Assembly (NCBI RefSeq): GCF_000284035.1
Contig: NC_016887.1
Span: 2,046,001 to 2,110,000, forward strand
Source of the DNA: Nocardia cyriacigeorgica GUH-2
GTDB lineage: Bacteria; Actinomycetota; Actinomycetes; Mycobacteriales; Mycobacteriaceae
Length of the DNA: 64,000 nt
Direction of reading: 5' to 3'
The translations under genes were made by a program, and so were the position numbers. The notes below the pieces were generated by a model. That model ran no database searches. It was given only the letters and a program-made list of their open reading frames with translations, and had not been told where the DNA came from. The first letter of the stretch is position 1. Each line of letters opens with the position of its first letter. This document shows positions 19,503-28,579 of the stretch, in pieces.

Positions 19503-21467
19503 GTGAAAGCCGGAGGACATCAATTGATCGGCCACATGCTGGAAGGGCGTTACCGCATCGATGCGCCGATCGCTCGGGGTGGGATGTCCATGGTGTTCCA
19601 CGGCGAGGACACCCGTCTGGATCGCCCGGTCGCGATCAAGGTGATGGATCCCAAATTCGCCGGTGATCCGCAGTTCCTGTCGCGGTTCGAGTTCGAAGCG
19701 CGCGCGGTCGCCAAGCTGAAACATCCGTCGCTGGTCGCGGTGTACGACCAGGGCGTCGACGGTGATCATCCGTTCCTGATCATGGAGTTGGTCGAGGGCG
19801 GCACGCTGCGTGAACTGCTGCGCGAGCGCGGGCCGATGCCGCCGCACGCGGTGCGCGCGGTCGCCGAGCCGGTGCTCGCGGCGATCGGGGTGGCGCATTC
19901 GGCGGGGCTGGTGCACCGCGACATCAAACCGGAGAACGTGCTGATCTCCGATTCCGGCGAGGTCAAGATCGCCGACTTCGGCCTGGTGCGGGCGGTGGCC
20001 GCGGCCAACACCACCTCCGCCAGCGTCATCCTCGGCACCGCCGCGTACCTGTCCCCGGAACAGGTCACCTCCGGCACCGCCGACGCCCGCAGCGACGTCT
20101 ACTCCTTCGGCATCCTGATCTTCGAACTGCTCACCGGGCAGGTTCCGTTCACGGGCGACACCTCGCTGTCGGTGGCCTATCAGCGCATCGAGAACGATGT
20201 GCCGAGCCCCAGCCAGTTCATCGCCGGTGTGCCGCCGGAATTCGACGCGCTCATCGCCCGGGCCACCGCCCGCGAACCCGCGCACCGGTTCGCCGACGCC
20301 AATGAGATGGTCGCCGAATTGCGGGCCATCAGCGCGTCGCTGGAGCTGCCCGCCTACCGTGTGCCCGCACCGCAGGAATCGGCCGAACACCTGAGCTCGT
20401 CCTACCGGGCGGCGGGACCCGCGGCGGACCGGCCGCGCCCGCCCGAGCCGCGTCCGCATCCGGCGCCGCCGCAGCACACCAAGGTGGTGACGGCGCAGCG
20501 GCCACGCACCGAGTTCGCCGCGCCGCCGCCACCGCCGCAGCACGTGCGCCCGCATCCGGGGCCCGCGCCGGCCTTCGCCGGTGACCGCAACAATTCCCGC
20601 CGGACCGCCGCGGTCTGGATCGCCGTCGTCGCGGTGCTGACGCTACTGGTCGGCGTCGGCGGTTGGTGGCTGGGGGTGGGCCGGTTCGAGGCGGTGCCGA
20701 GCATCGCAGGCATGGACGTGGAGAAGGCCACGGCCGTGCTCACCAGCGCCGGATTCGAGACCACCACCCGGCAGAAGGCCTCCGACACCATCCCGGTGGG
20801 TGGTGTGGTGGGCAGCGATCCGTCTGCCGGTTCCCGCGTCACCAAGGGCTCCACGGTCGCGGTGCTGATCTCCAGCGGTAAGCCGCAGGTCCCCGACGTG
20901 GCGCCCGGTGCCGACATCAGCGAGGTGAACCAGCTGATCCGCGACCAGGGCCTGCAACCGGTGGATGCCGGCGAGGCGCCGAGCTCGGCACCCGAGGGCA
21001 CCCTGGCCAAGGTCGATCCGGCGCCGGGCACCGTGCTGCCGATGGGCGCGCACGTGAAGGTGTATTCCAGCAAGGGTTCGCAGCCGGTGACGCTGCCCGA
21101 CCTGCGCGGCAAGACCACCGCCGAGGCCCAGCAGATGCTCACCGACCTCGGCATCACCGTCAGCGAGAACCGTCCGCAGTTCGACCGCACGGTGGCCGCC
21201 GGCGACGTCGTCGGCACCGACCCGAAGGCAGGCACGACCGTCGAGGCCGGTTCCTCGGTGGTGCTGCTGGTGTCGGATGCGGTGAAGATGCCGGAGGTGC
21301 TCGGCAAGTCGGTCGCCGAAGCGCGCGACGTGCTCGAGGGCCTCGGCCTGACGGTGCAGGTCCGCCAACTGGCCCCACTGGATTCCTCGGTGGTGGTGTC
21401 GCAGACCCCTGCGATGAACGCCAACGTGCAGGCGGGCGCCACCGTCACCATCGTCGCCCTGCCTTGA
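19503..21467 (+). CDS. pknL: PASTA-containing Ser/Thr protein kinase (PknL-like)
   Basis: A 654-residue membrane kinase. The cytosolic kinase domain (about 16-275) has the Gly-rich loop ARGGMSMVF, Lys46 in VAIKVMD, HRDIKPEN (His138 onward), DFGLV and the activation-loop end GTAAYLSPEQ. A Pro-rich juxtamembrane linker follows, then one membrane segment (about 369-391) and four extracellular PASTA repeats. PASTA repeats bind muropeptides or lipid II and tie kinase activity to the wall. M. tuberculosis PknL lacks PASTA repeats, but position beside aroG and the Rv2175c-type target supports the PknL assignment; corynebacterial PknL also has them. GTG 19503 (GGAGAGGG just upstream) is likely; TTG 19527 with GGAGG 7 nt upstream is an alternative. 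Confidence 0.9.
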   Translation: MKAGGHQLIGHMLEGRYRIDAPIARGGMSMVFHGEDTRLDRPVAIKVMDPKFAGDPQFLSRFEFEARAVAKLKHPSLVAVYDQGVDGDHPFLIMELVEGGTLRELLRERGPMPPHAVRAVAEPVLAAIGVAHSAGLVHRDIKPENVLISDSGEVKIADFGLVRAVAAANTTSASVILGTAAYLSPEQVTSGTADARSDVYSFGILIFELLTGQVPFTGDTSLSVAYQRIENDVPSPSQFIAGVPPEFDALIARATAREPAHRFADANEMVAELRAISASLELPAYRVPAPQESAEHLSSSYRAAGPAADRPRPPEPRPHPAPPQHTKVVTAQRPRTEFAAPPPPPQHVRPHPGPAPAFAGDRNNSRRTAAVWIAVVAVLTLLVGVGGWWLGVGRFEAVPSIAGMDVEKATAVLTSAGFETTTRQKASDTIPVGGVVGSDPSAGSRVTKGSTVAVLISSGKPQVPDVAPGADISEVNQLIRDQGLQPVDAGEAPSSAPEGTLAKVDPAPGTVLPMGAHVKVYSSKGSQPVTLPDLRGKTTAEAQQMLTDLGITVSENRPQFDRTVAAGDVVGTDPKAGTTVEAGSSVVLLVSDAVKMPEVLGKSVAEARDVLEGLGLTVQVRQLAPLDSSVVVSQTPAMNANVQAGATVTIVALP

Positions 21468-21563
21468 CCACCCGGGCCCTCCGGTGCCCTTGCCCGAAAC
21501 GCGGCGCGGGCGCATTGTGATGTACCGGGTGGGAGCCGATGGTGTTCGAGGAGGAAATGGCCG

Positions 21564-21764
21564 ATGGTGCGAGGCACCGTGCGCTGGTTCGACCGTGAGA
21601 AAGGGTTCGGGTTCATCGCCCGTCCCGGCGGCGCGGATGTGTTCGTCGAGTACTCGGTGATCCTCGGCGAGGGTTTCCGCTCGCTGGAGGCCGGACAGGA
21701 AGTCGAATTCGACGTCGAGGAGGCGCGCCGGGGGCCCGAGGCGCGCGCGGTGCGGCCGGTGTAG
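21564..21764 (+). CDS. Cold-shock domain protein (CspA family)
   Basis: A 66-residue single-stranded nucleic-acid-binding OB-fold protein. RNP1 is [11 protein letters not shown] and RNP2 is DVFVEYSVI (usual DVFVHYS; here Glu replaces His). The start [11 protein letters not shown] is the family norm. It should act as an RNA chaperone in the cytosol. ATG 21564 follows GAGGAGG by 10 nt; an earlier ATG at 21556 is out of frame. The Glu for His in RNP2 and acidic content may alter RNA affinity. The stop is 4 bp from that of the convergent crtB. Confidence 0.9.
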   Translation: MVRGTVRWFDREKGFGFIARPGGADVFVEYSVILGEGFRSLEAGQEVEFDVEEARRGPEARAVRPV

Positions 21765-21768
21765 GGGC

Positions 21769-22779
21769 TTAGCGGCCGGTCAGGTACGCGCCCGCGGCGA
21801 CGCGCAGCTTGCGGTGCACCGGCACCACGGCGCGCCGGTCGAAGACCGCGTAGTCACTGGCTTCGATCTGCTCGAGGATCGCGCCGTACAAGGTGGCGGC
21901 GGTGCGGATCGCCGGACGTACTCGCGGGGCGAGTAATTCGATGCCCGGTGCCGCGGTGCGGTAGAGATCGCGGTTGACGGCGATGAGATAGGCCAGCGCG
22001 CGCCGCACCCGTCGATCGGTGCGGCCGCTGCGGCGGCAATCGGCCAGCAGCTCGTCGTCCACGCCGAATGCCACGAGTTCGTCGGCGGGCAGATAGATCC
22101 GCCCGCGATCGAGGTCTTCACCGATATCGCGCAGGAAGTTGGTGAGCTGGAAGGCATTACCCAGCGCGGCGGCCGCCGGTTCGGCCTCGGCCACCGGCAC
22201 CACGGTCCCGAGCACCGGCAGCAGTTGCAGGCCGATCGCGGCGGCCGAACCCCGCATGTACTCGTTCAGCTCGGCCATATCGGCGTAGCGGTTGCGGAAC
22301 CGCGGCGTGCCGGGGATATCCATGCGCATGGAGTCCAGGAACGTCCAGAAGTGTTCGGCGGCAATGCCGTACCGCCGGCTGGTGTCGGTGACGGCGAGCA
22401 GGATCGCGTCGCGCTGCCGATCGGTGGGGCCGGCCGCCGGGATCGCTGCCGCGCCGGGAGTCAGTGCGGTCCGGAGCCGATCCTCGATGAGATCGAGCCG
22501 AGCGGTGAGTCCGTGTGCTGCCAGGGTGGCCGATGACGGCGGTGCTGTGCTGGCCGAACCGTCGACGATGTCGTCCACCATGCGCGCGAACGCGTACAGC
22601 GCGTGCACCGCGGGCCGCTGCGGGGCCGACAGCAGCCGCGTCGCCAGGAAGTAGGTGCGCCCGTGTTCGGCGGCGATCCGCCGGCACAGCCGATACGCCG
22701 CGGCGAGTTCGGTGGTCCCGGCAGGGCGGGACCGATCGGTGGCTGCGGTGAGCTCGAGACCGCGCTCAGCGCCGGTCAT
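21769..22779 (-). CDS. crtB: Phytoene synthase (squalene/phytoene synthase family)
   Basis: It joins two geranylgeranyl diphosphates head-to-head to phytoene, the first dedicated carotenoid step. The 336-residue protein has both Asp-rich magnesium sites: ARMVDDIVDG and NFLRDIGEDLDRGRIYLP. It also has RTYFLATRLL near the N-terminus and YNRYADMAEL-type FRNRYADMAELNEYMRGSAAAIG. ATG 22779 lies within the end of the upstream mptA (14-bp overlap), so translation is coupled. The phytoene rather than squalene assignment rests on crtI and idsA in the same operon; no HpnC/D/E squalene set is nearby. Confidence 0.9.
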   Translation of the reverse strand: MTGAERGLELTAATDRSRPAGTTELAAAYRLCRRIAAEHGRTYFLATRLLSAPQRPAVHALYAFARMVDDIVDGSASTAPPSSATLAAHGLTARLDLIEDRLRTALTPGAAAIPAAGPTDRQRDAILLAVTDTSRRYGIAAEHFWTFLDSMRMDIPGTPRFRNRYADMAELNEYMRGSAAAIGLQLLPVLGTVVPVAEAEPAAAALGNAFQLTNFLRDIGEDLDRGRIYLPADELVAFGVDDELLADCRRSGRTDRRVRRALAYLIAVNRDLYRTAAPGIELLAPRVRPAIRTAATLYGAILEQIEASDYAVFDRRAVVPVHRKLRVAAGAYLTGR

Positions 22780-24457
22780 GGATGACGGGATCGGCCGGCG
22801 AGGGCACCACCGGGCCGGTGACCGCGCGGGTGCTGCGCAGCCGCAGCGGGTCGACCGTGCGCAACGACAGCGCCGCCACCACCGAGGCGAAGGTCGCCGC
22901 GGCCACATGCCAGAACTCGTAGAGCCCGATCGCGCCGCCGGGCTGGAACACCAGCATCAACCAGGTACACAACCCCACCAGCACCATGAGCGTCCTGGTG
23001 GACAGCGCGAACGCGGCGGCCAGCGCCAGCGGCCACGAGTAGTACCAGGGCAGCGCGGCGGGGGAGAGGATGACGATCGCGACGAAGGCGATCAGGATGC
23101 CCAGCACCGCCTCGCGCTCGCTGTGCCGGAACCGCCACCAGGTCCACACCAGCGTCGCCACCAGCGCGGCGGCGCACAGCGCGCGGGTCACGGCGAGCAC
23201 CGGATCGAACGGCAGCGGACCGATCCAGGTCATGCCGTGCGCCATGATGGTCGGCAGCGACAGCCAGTTGATGATCTTCTTCGAACCCGACAGCGCCGTC
23301 AGCCAGCCGATACCCACACCGGCGGCGGCCGAGGCGAGCGCGAACACCGCGGCGAACACACACAGGCCGAGTCCGGCGATCTTGGCGAACAACAGCGCCG
23401 GATGCGGCAGGGCGGCTTCGGATTCCTTCGTCGCCAGTTCGGCGCGCCGATCGCGTTCGTGCAGCATCCAGATCCACACCAGGAACGGCAGCGCGACACC
23501 GGCGGTGGCCTTGATGGCGACCGCGATCGCGACCACCACGATGCCCAGCACATGCCTGCGCTCGAGCACCAGCGCGATACCGGCGCACATCAGCCCGACC
23601 ATCAGCACCTCGTTGTGCACACCGCCGATGAGGTGGATCAGCACCAGCGGGTTGAGCACCGCCAGCCACAGCGCGACGGTGGGTTTACCGCCGAGGTGTT
23701 TGGTCAGGTACGGGATGGCCCACATCATCAGCGCCAGGCCGGGCAGCATGACCAGCCGCAGCGCGATGGTGCCCGCGACGACATTGTCGTCGGTGACGGT
23801 GGTGATGGCCCGGCCGATCAGCAGGAAGATCGGGCCGTACGGTGCGGTGGTGGTGGTCCAGACCGGGCTGACGTTGTCCAGCAGCACACCCGGATTGGCG
23901 ACCGGACCCACCTTGTAGGGGTCGAAACCGTCGCGCAGCAGCGCGCCCTGGGCCAGGTAGGAGTAGGCGTCCTGGCTGAACATCGGCACCGCGAACAGCA
24001 TCGGGGCCACCCAGATCGCGACGATGGCGCGCAATTCGTTCAGCGTGACGCCCGCGCCGGAGTAGTTGCCGCGACCGAGCGTGGCCCGGCCCAGCCGCAC
24101 CCAGGCGGTGATCATCAGCAGCACGCCGATCCAGATGGTGATCGTCGACAGCGCGTAGCCGTGCCCGAAGCGCAACCAGGACAGGTGCATCGCTTCCAGT
24201 AGCGGATCGCGTTTGCGGACGGCGCCCGCGCCGAAACCGCCGAAGGTGATCATGATCGCGCCGACCAGGCCGAGCAGCGCCGCATGTCCCTCGGGACTGC
24301 GAGCGAAATCGGCGGAGGTGCGCAGCCAGGACCGCAGGGTCCGCGGGCTGCCCGCGGCCGGTGCGATGCCGGAGGTCGAAGGTCGTGTCGCGGGCTTCGA
24401 GGACACGGAGGCCGGTACCGGGGTAGTCACTGGGGCAGTCGTTTCCGGGGGTGGCAT
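22766..24457 (-). CDS. mptA: Alpha-(1->6)-mannopyranosyltransferase MptA
   Basis: A polyprenyl-phosphomannose-dependent GT-C mannosyltransferase that elongates the alpha-1,6 mannan backbone of lipomannan and lipoarabinomannan on the outer face of the plasma membrane. The 563-residue protein has about 12-13 hydrophobic segments. The GT-C loop is MFSQDAYSYLAQGALLRDGFDPYKVGP (acidic residues after membrane segment), and it also has TTTTAPYGPIFLLIGR and NPLVLIHLIGGVHNEVLMVGLM, all typical of MptA/MptB. MptA is favoured over MptB by the adjacent idsA, as in Rv2173-Rv2174. Here, however, it is flanked by crtI and crtB on the same strand. ATG 24457 follows GGGGGAA by ~9 nt. Confidence 0.9.
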   Translation of the reverse strand: MPPPETTAPVTTPVPASVSSKPATRPSTSGIAPAAGSPRTLRSWLRTSADFARSPEGHAALLGLVGAIMITFGGFGAGAVRKRDPLLEAMHLSWLRFGHGYALSTITIWIGVLLMITAWVRLGRATLGRGNYSGAGVTLNELRAIVAIWVAPMLFAVPMFSQDAYSYLAQGALLRDGFDPYKVGPVANPGVLLDNVSPVWTTTTAPYGPIFLLIGRAITTVTDDNVVAGTIALRLVMLPGLALMMWAIPYLTKHLGGKPTVALWLAVLNPLVLIHLIGGVHNEVLMVGLMCAGIALVLERRHVLGIVVVAIAVAIKATAGVALPFLVWIWMLHERDRRAELATKESEAALPHPALLFAKIAGLGLCVFAAVFALASAAAGVGIGWLTALSGSKKIINWLSLPTIMAHGMTWIGPLPFDPVLAVTRALCAAALVATLVWTWWRFRHSEREAVLGILIAFVAIVILSPAALPWYYSWPLALAAAFALSTRTLMVLVGLCTWLMLVFQPGGAIGLYEFWHVAAATFASVVAALSLRTVDPLRLRSTRAVTGPVVPSPADPVIHDRR

Positions 24458-24517
24458 GTGGTGTCGTTCCCCCCGGGTGTGGTCGGCGGTCGCAACCGCG
24501 AGCTGATAGGTCGGCGC

Positions 24518-26104
24518 TTAGTTTACGGCTTGTTCGCGCGGGGCTGTCCCGATGGTGCGCGGGGTTTCGCCGCGACGCGGATTTTCCGGCCCGATCAGCC
24601 GGTTTGCCGCAAGTTTTCCGGACAGCAGCGCGGTCGGTACGCCGACGCCCGGCGTCGTGCCGCAACCGGCGATAACCACGTTGTCGCTGCCGCGCGGCAG
24701 GTTGCGTGGCCGGAACGGCCCGGTCTGCCGGAAAAGATGGGCCGCGGAGAACGGCGTGCCGCTGAGCATGCCCTGGTCCAGCCAGGTCTGCGGGGTGTCG
24801 AGGTGGTCGAGCCGGAAGTGCGTGGCGAGGCCGTGGTAGCCGCGTTGCTCCAGCACACCGAGCAGCTCGCGCAGGTAGGCCGGGCCCAGGTTCGCCCAGT
24901 CCAGCGGCGCCGAATCCAGGTTCGGGCAGGGCGCCAGCAGCGAGAACGGCTCGTAGCGGCCGTCGGCGCGGTCCAGATACAGGCCCGGATCAGAGAGGGC
25001 TGGCCTGGTCAGCAGCAGCGAGGGATCGCTCATCAAGCGGCCACCGCGCGGTGCGGCGATCTCGGCGAAGGTGCGTTCCCAGGCGGCGCCGAAGTCGATG
25101 GTGTGGTGGGCTTGGTTCGGCCAGCGTTCGGTGATTTCGACCGGGATGGTGCCGTGCGCGACCACCGCCGACGGGGAGGCGCGCAGTCCGCGCCTGCGCT
25201 TCAGGCCGAACCGCTCGATCGTGCCGAGATCGGCGGTGACGACCACCGCATCGCAGTCTCGGGCGGTCCCGTCGGCCAGCCGCACCCGGCGGGCCCGTCG
25301 CCCGGCGTAGTCGATGCCGGTGACCTCGGCACCGAGTTCGAGCCGCCCACCCGCGGCGACCAGCGCCTCGGCCATGGTCTCGGCGACCGCGCGCATCCCT
25401 CCCTCGGGGAAATACACCCCGAGGGAGGTGTCCATATGCGGGATCGCGCCGTAGACGGCCAGCGCCTGGTTCGGCGGCATGCCCGCATACAGCGCCTGGA
25501 AGGTGAACAGCCTGGTCAGCCGGGGATCGCGGAGGAAATGCCGCACCCGTGGCCCGAGCCTGCCGAAGCCGCCGAGGCGCACCAGTTCCAGCAGGGCGGC
25601 GCGTTTGCGCGGCAGCCGCACCATGTCCAGTGGCGAGTCGAAGTTGGTGTCCATGAACTCGCCGAATTCGGCCCGGTAGATCTGCGCCAGCCACCGGCGC
25701 AGGCGACGGTAGCGTGCGGCCTCGTCGGGGCCGCAGGTGCGCGCGACCTCGGCCGCCATCTGATCCGGGTCCGCGAAGACCCGGATATCGGAGCCGTCGG
25801 CGAAGCGCGCGTGATACGACGGCGCGAGCTGGCGGATCCGCAGCGGGCGCGCACCGGATTCGCGGTCGCGGCCGACGGCGGCAAGGGCGTCGTCGATCAG
25901 CTCGGGCAGCGTCAACACCGTTGCGCCGGAATCGATCTCGTAATCGTCGAAGCGGTAGCGACCGACCCGCCCGCCGACATGGTCGGCCCGCTCCAGCACA
26001 GTGACCTGGCGCCCGGCGCCGGTGAGGTACAGCGCAGCGGCCAGCCCGGACAGTCCGGCGCCGATGACGACGACCCGATCGGTCGGTCCGGTCACAGTCT
26101 TCAT
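24518..26104 (-). CDS. crtI: Phytoene desaturase CrtI
   Basis: A FAD-dependent desaturase that converts phytoene stepwise towards lycopene. The 528-residue protein starts with the dinucleotide-binding motif VVVIGAGLSGLAAALYL (about 9-26), with the acidic VLERADHVGGRVG after it. It carries the bacterial CrtI C-terminal signature NVVIAGCGTTPGVGVPTALLSGKLAANRL. Length and motifs fit CrtI, not plant-type PDS. ATG 26104 has GGAGG 8 nt upstream. It lies between idsA (76 bp upstream) and mptA (60 bp downstream), all on the minus strand, so one operon is likely. Degree of desaturation (3 or 4 steps) cannot be told from sequence. Confidence 0.92.
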   Translation of the reverse strand: MKTVTGPTDRVVVIGAGLSGLAAALYLTGAGRQVTVLERADHVGGRVGRYRFDDYEIDSGATVLTLPELIDDALAAVGRDRESGARPLRIRQLAPSYHARFADGSDIRVFADPDQMAAEVARTCGPDEAARYRRLRRWLAQIYRAEFGEFMDTNFDSPLDMVRLPRKRAALLELVRLGGFGRLGPRVRHFLRDPRLTRLFTFQALYAGMPPNQALAVYGAIPHMDTSLGVYFPEGGMRAVAETMAEALVAAGGRLELGAEVTGIDYAGRRARRVRLADGTARDCDAVVVTADLGTIERFGLKRRRGLRASPSAVVAHGTIPVEITERWPNQAHHTIDFGAAWERTFAEIAAPRGGRLMSDPSLLLTRPALSDPGLYLDRADGRYEPFSLLAPCPNLDSAPLDWANLGPAYLRELLGVLEQRGYHGLATHFRLDHLDTPQTWLDQGMLSGTPFSAAHLFRQTGPFRPRNLPRGSDNVVIAGCGTTPGVGVPTALLSGKLAANRLIGPENPRRGETPRTIGTAPREQAVN

Positions 26105-26180
26105 CGGCCCGGCCTCCGTGCGCAGGCGAAGGTCGCGCAGGCGTGGATGCGCACCGCGGCGCGACCGGAGAGCAATCCGT

Positions 26181-27389
26181 TCATGCCGTGCGGCGGGTGG
26201 CGGCCAGTGCCATGGCGTGCAGGTGCTCCTTGGCGGCGGGGGTGGCCGAACTGGTGTCGATAGCGGCCAGCGCGCGTTCGGTGAGCTCGCCGATGCGCGC
26301 TTCGACCGCCTCGACAGCACCCAGGCGCACCAGCACTTCACGCAGCTGGCCGACGTCCTCGCCGCTGAGATCGGTGCCGACCTTGGTGCGCAGCAGCTCG
26401 GCGGCGGCCGGATCGGACTTGTCGCCGCGGGCGAGCGCCTCGGCGATCAGCACGGTGCGCTTGCCCTCGCGCAGATCGTCACCGGAGGGCTTGCCGGTGA
26501 CCGAGGGGTCGCCGAAGACGCCGAGCAGGTCGTCCCGCAGCTGGAAGGCGATGCCGATATCGGTGCCGAAGTCGCGGTAGGAGCGGATCAGCTCCGGGCC
26601 GGCGTCGGCGAGGGCGGCGCCCAGGTGCAGCGGCCGCTCGACGGTGTAGGCGGCGGTCTTGTACCGGTTGATCCGCAGCGCCGCGGCCGCCGATTCGTCG
26701 CCGCTGGCCTCGCCGTGGATGTCGAGCAGCTGCCCGCCCAGCACCTCGGTGCGCATCTTCGCCCACACCGCGGCGAACCGGGCGACGGCCCGCGGGTCCA
26801 GCCCGGAGGCGTGCACCATGTCATCGGCCCAGGCCAGGGCCAGATCGCCGATCAGGATGGCCACGCCGGTGCCGAAGCGCGGCGCGTCGCCGGCCCAGCC
26901 GCGGTCGCGGTGGCGCTGTTCGAAGTCGACGTGCACGGTGGGGAAGCGGCGCCGGGTGCGGGAGGCGTCGATGATGTCGTCGTGGATGAGCGCACACGCC
27001 TGCACCAGCTCGAGGGCCGCGCAGGCGTTGAGCACCGCGGGTGCGTCGGGACCGTCGGGGTCGCCGCCCGCGCCCAGCCAGCCGGTCCAGGCGAAACCGG
27101 GCCGGGTGCGTTTGCCGCCGCGCAGCACGAACGATTCCAGCGCCTCGGCGGCGTCGACGAAGATCGGCCCCAGCTCGCCGACGGTCTCTCGGCGAGTGGC
27201 GAAGAAGGCGGTCAGCGCCTGTTCCACGGCGGTGGCGAAGGCGGGCGTCCCTGGGGTCGCCGAGGTCGGGCTCGGCCTGGTCGGGGTACCGGGTCCGGCG
27301 GACAGGATGACCTCCAAGGATGTCCGGGGAAGGGGTCGGCTCGGCGGATGCGGCCCGGCCGGCCGCTGTCGGCCACCGCGGCGGTGCAC
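26181..27389 (-). CDS. idsA: Polyprenyl (geranylgeranyl) diphosphate synthase IdsA type
   Basis: It makes all-trans GGPP or a similar C15-C20 diphosphate from IPP and DMAPP, feeding phytoene synthesis. The first Asp-rich motif is LIHDDIIDASRTRRRFPT and the second FQLRDDLLGVFGD. GGKRTRPGFAWTGWL and KTAAYTVERPLHLG are also typical of short-chain trans-prenyltransferases. The start is unsure because there is no ATG. GTG 27389 follows a TATTGT hexamer by 15 nt and gives 402 residues; TTG 27317 would give 378. It leads the idsA-crtI-mptA-crtB unit and is divergent from metF. In M. tuberculosis idsA2 also neighbours mptA. Confidence 0.88.
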   Translation of the reverse strand: MHRRGGRQRPAGPHPPSRPLPRTSLEVILSAGPGTPTRPSPTSATPGTPAFATAVEQALTAFFATRRETVGELGPIFVDAAEALESFVLRGGKRTRPGFAWTGWLGAGGDPDGPDAPAVLNACAALELVQACALIHDDIIDASRTRRRFPTVHVDFEQRHRDRGWAGDAPRFGTGVAILIGDLALAWADDMVHASGLDPRAVARFAAVWAKMRTEVLGGQLLDIHGEASGDESAAAALRINRYKTAAYTVERPLHLGAALADAGPELIRSYRDFGTDIGIAFQLRDDLLGVFGDPSVTGKPSGDDLREGKRTVLIAEALARGDKSDPAAAELLRTKVGTDLSGEDVGQLREVLVRLGAVEAVEARIGELTERALAAIDTSSATPAAKEHLHAMALAATRRTA

Positions 27390-27454
27390 CCGCTCTCGAC
27401 TCGAACAATACGCGTCCGCTCCGACGACGCTCCGGCCCGCAGGCCGCTCACCTC

Positions 27455-27460
27455 TACACT
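27455..27460 (+). promoter_or_regulatory. -10 element, leaderless start of metF
   Basis: TACACT is followed by 6 nt and GTG 27467, so the transcript should begin on the start codon. No Shine-Dalgarno is present. Confidence 0.5.
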
Positions 27461-27466
27461 GAACCG

Positions 27467-28468
27467 GTGACTTTCGACAACGTGCGGGGACGTTCGACCC
27501 CAGGCCGGCCGTCCTCGACGCCGCCGATCGTCTCGGCGACGCCCTCGGTGGTGCAGAGTCTGCGGCTGCACGCGAGCCGGGCGGTGCCGTTCTCCGTCGA
27601 GTTCAACCCGCCGCGCGACGCCGCCGGCGAGGCCCGGCTGTGGCGTGCGGTGCGCACCTTCGAACGCATGCATCCGGCGTTCGTGTCGATGACCTACGGC
27701 GCGGGCGGGTCCACCAAGGACCGCACCGTGCGCGTCACCGGTGAGCTGGCCGGCGAGACCACGCTGCTGCCGGTCGCCCACCTCACCGCCGTCGGGCACA
27801 GCGTCGCCGAGCTGCGCTCGCTGGTCGGCGCCTACGCCGACTCCGGGATCCGCAATATCCTCGTGCTGCGCGGCGACCCGCCCGGCGATCCGCTCGGCGA
27901 ATGGCATAAGCACCCCGAGGGCGTCGAGTACGCCGAGGAACTGGTGCGCATCGTGCGCGATCTCGGCGATTTCCACGTCGGTGTCGCCTCGTTCCCGCAG
28001 GGGCATCACCGCTCGCCCGACCTGGACCACGACACCCGGTTCCTGGCGGCGAAACTGCGTGCGGGCGCGGAGTATTCGATCACCCAGATGTTCTTCGACG
28101 TGGAGCACTATCTTCGGCTGCGCGATCGCCTCATCGCCATGGACCCGGTCGAGGGCGCCAAGCCGATCATTCCCGAACTCATGCCGATCACCTCGCTGCG
28201 CACCGTCAAGCGCGCCGAGGAACTGTGCGGGCGGCCGCTGCCGCGTGCGGTGATCGAACGGCTCGAGCGCGCGGCGGGCAGCGGTCCCGAGGAGGACGCC
28301 GCCGCGGTGCGCGCGGTGGGCATCGAGATCGCCACCGAGATGGGCCAGCGGCTCATCGACGAGGGCGCGCCCTGCCTGCACTTCATCACCCTGAACTTCG
28401 CCAAGGCGACCAGCGAGGTGCTCACCAACCTCGGCTACGGCGTCACCGCGGCGCCGATCAGCGCCTGA
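27467..28468 (+). CDS. metF: Methylenetetrahydrofolate reductase (Rv2172c type)
   Basis: It reduces 5,10-methylene-THF to 5-methyl-THF for methionine synthesis. The 333-residue protein has a TIM-barrel pattern: SVEFNPPRDAAGE (acidic catalytic region), FVSMTYGAGGSTKDRT, LVAHLTA-type PVAHLTAVGH, ILVLRGDPPGD, AKLRAGAEYSITQMFFD and PGIMPI-type IPELMPITSLRTV. These are all characteristic of MetF. The C-terminal LHFITLNFAKATSEVL also matches. The M. tuberculosis homologue at this position is an unusual NADH-dependent form without obvious flavin binding; whether that holds here cannot be judged. The GTG start is set by the -10 just upstream. Confidence 0.92.
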   Translation: MTFDNVRGRSTPGRPSSTPPIVSATPSVVQSLRLHASRAVPFSVEFNPPRDAAGEARLWRAVRTFERMHPAFVSMTYGAGGSTKDRTVRVTGELAGETTLLPVAHLTAVGHSVAELRSLVGAYADSGIRNILVLRGDPPGDPLGEWHKHPEGVEYAEELVRIVRDLGDFHVGVASFPQGHHRSPDLDHDTRFLAAKLRAGAEYSITQMFFDVEHYLRLRDRLIAMDPVEGAKPIIPELMPITSLRTVKRAEELCGRPLPRAVIERLERAAGSGPEEDAAAVRAVGIEIATEMGQRLIDEGAPCLHFITLNFAKATSEVLTNLGYGVTAAPISA

Positions 28469-28579
28469 GCCGGGATTCCGGCCCCGCTCGAGCGGGTGTG
28501 GGACACGCGTGAACCGAGCTGATTCCACCGGTCGGGGTGGTCGTCGGCGCTGCCGGTGATCAGCGGGTCGTCCGCGCCG

